NCBI RefSeq assembly: GCF_013363975.1
Contig: NZ_JABWGN010000016.1
Location: 124,001 to 188,000 of the forward strand
Direction of reading: 5' to 3'
DNA from: Nonomuraea montanisoli
GTDB taxonomy: Bacteria > Actinomycetota > Actinomycetes > Streptosporangiales > Streptosporangiaceae
Length of the DNA stretch: 64,000 bases
The position numbers and the translations under genes are program-made. How positions within the stretch are numbered: position 1 is the stretch's first letter; every line of letters starts with the position of its first letter. Of the stretch, positions 63,512 to 64,000 are shown in pieces. The notes under the pieces are model-generated. The model searched no databases. It saw only the letters and a program-made list of their open reading frames with translations, and was not told where the DNA came from.

Positions 63512-64000
63512 GCCGGCGTCCCGAGGTAGACGGTGACGGCCTGGGTGAAGAACTCGCGGGCGGCCCGTCCCTGCTCCCTCGGCCCGAAGCCGCTGAGCTT
63601 GCTGCCGCCGAACGGCACCCAGGGGAAGGTGCCGGCGGACTCGGAGTTGACGTGGAGCACTCCGACGTCGAGGTCGTCCACGGCCCGCAGCGCGGCGCCG
63701 AGGTCGCGGGTGAAGATCGCCGCCGACAGCCCGTGCTCGCTCCGGTTGGCCAGCCGCAGCGCCTCCTCCGGGCCCGAGGCGCGCACCGCGCCGACGACCG
63801 GGCCGAACAGCTCGGTGCTCCACACGTCCAGGTGCGTGCCGGGCAGGGCGAGCACGGTGGGCGGGGTGAACCAGCCCTCGGCGAGCTGTCCTTCCCGGTA
63901 CGGCCGGGCGCCCGCCAGCGGCTCGGCGCCGTCCTCGACGGCCCGCCGCACGCCGGCGGCCACGCGCTCCCGGGCGGCGGCGCTGATGAGCGGCCCCATC
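63508..64000 (-). CDS. Aldehyde dehydrogenase, C-terminal part (cut by window edge)
   Basis: The last 164 residues of an NAD(P)-dependent aldehyde dehydrogenase whose start and catalytic Cys lie beyond the window. Typical C-terminal motifs: GPLISAAARERVAAGVRRAV, the catalytic-region ELFGPVVGAVRASGPEEALR, LANRSEHGLSAAIFTRDL, and PWVPFGGSKLSGFGPREQG. Its stop overlaps the CoA-transferase GTG. First visible gene of a leftward catabolic unit. Confidence 0.92.
   Translation of the reverse strand, partial: MGPLISAAARERVAAGVRRAVEDGAEPLAGARPYREGQLAEGWFTPPTVLALPGTHLDVWSTELFGPVVGAVRASGPEEALRLANRSEHGLSAAIFTRDLGAALRAVDDLDVGVLHVNSESAGTFPWVPFGGSKLSGFGPREQGRAAREFFTQAVTVYLGTPA

Overview
The window is chromosomal DNA of a high-GC actinomycete. 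Evidence: third codon positions are almost all G or C, GTG and TTG starts are common, probable leaderless promoters occur (18141, 22002), and the gene set is actinobacterial (two-route trehalose synthesis, ROK and PadR regulators, a DUF574-type methyltransferase, fused IcmF mutase, lipoprotein sugar-binding proteins with no ATPase gene nearby). The overall flavour fits Streptosporangiales such as Nonomuraea, but this is an inference from gene content, not a phylogeny. I see no rRNA, tRNA, insertion sequence, prophage, CRISPR array or large biosynthetic cluster.

Layout. 0-3.9 kb: the threonine/lysine genes hom and lysA and, upstream, a stand-alone arginyl-tRNA-synthetase-like anticodon-binding protein. 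3.9-7.4 kb: a divergent pair, a coiled-coil glycosyltransferase and an asparagine-synthetase-like protein. 7.5-9.4 kb: trehalose synthase treS behind a leader that can fold into a multi-helix RNA. 9.4-13 kb: a PadR-ATPase-FtsX-type permease operon. 13.1-18 kb: an alpha-glucoside/trehalose-type ABC importer with two tandem binding proteins and one permease carrying an extracellular beta-sandwich-like insert. 18.1-21.6 kb: ung, a small acidic protein, a thiamine-binding-type protein and an FAD monooxygenase with an operator-rich promoter. 21.6-26.9 kb: a MocR regulator, a GNAT protein and an unknown Cys-rich protein, in a stretch loaded with unrelated tandem repeats of 21, 22, 24, 27 and 31 bp, inside and outside genes.

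26.9-33.7 kb: the overlapping glgX-treY-treZ operon that makes trehalose from glycogen, with mscL divergent from it. 33.8-36.9 kb: a hypothetical gene, a proline iminopeptidase, a PAP2 phosphatase and a tandem universal stress protein. 37-49.7 kb: a glucosylglycerate-centred region. A GT4 glycosyltransferase and glucosyl-3-phosphoglycerate synthase point left. To the right lie a Gfo/Idh/MocA dehydrogenase, two related MDR dehydrogenases, two TIM-barrel epimerases, a GH63-type glucosylglycerate hydrolase candidate, a complete sugar ABC importer without ATPase, and a ROK regulator. Apart from the hydrolase, this set parallels the E. coli ycj genes that handle 3-keto-glycosides.

49.7-56.6 kb: a BtuF-like protein, a methyltransferase, thiol peroxidase, icmF and a glucose-dehydrogenase-type MDR. 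56.6-61.5 kb: a CHAP-domain membrane protein with an apparent CTG start, a PP2C phosphatase, an N6-adenine DNA methylase fused to a target-recognition-like domain, and a Ser/Thr kinase. 61.5-64 kb: a GntR/FCD regulator, a CoA-transferase and the C-terminal part of an aldehyde dehydrogenase cut by the window edge.

Functional theme: much of the window serves compatible solutes and alpha-glucosides (treS, glgX-treYZ, gpgS, mscL, two sugar importers), so osmotic or carbon-storage physiology ties the otherwise separate operons together.
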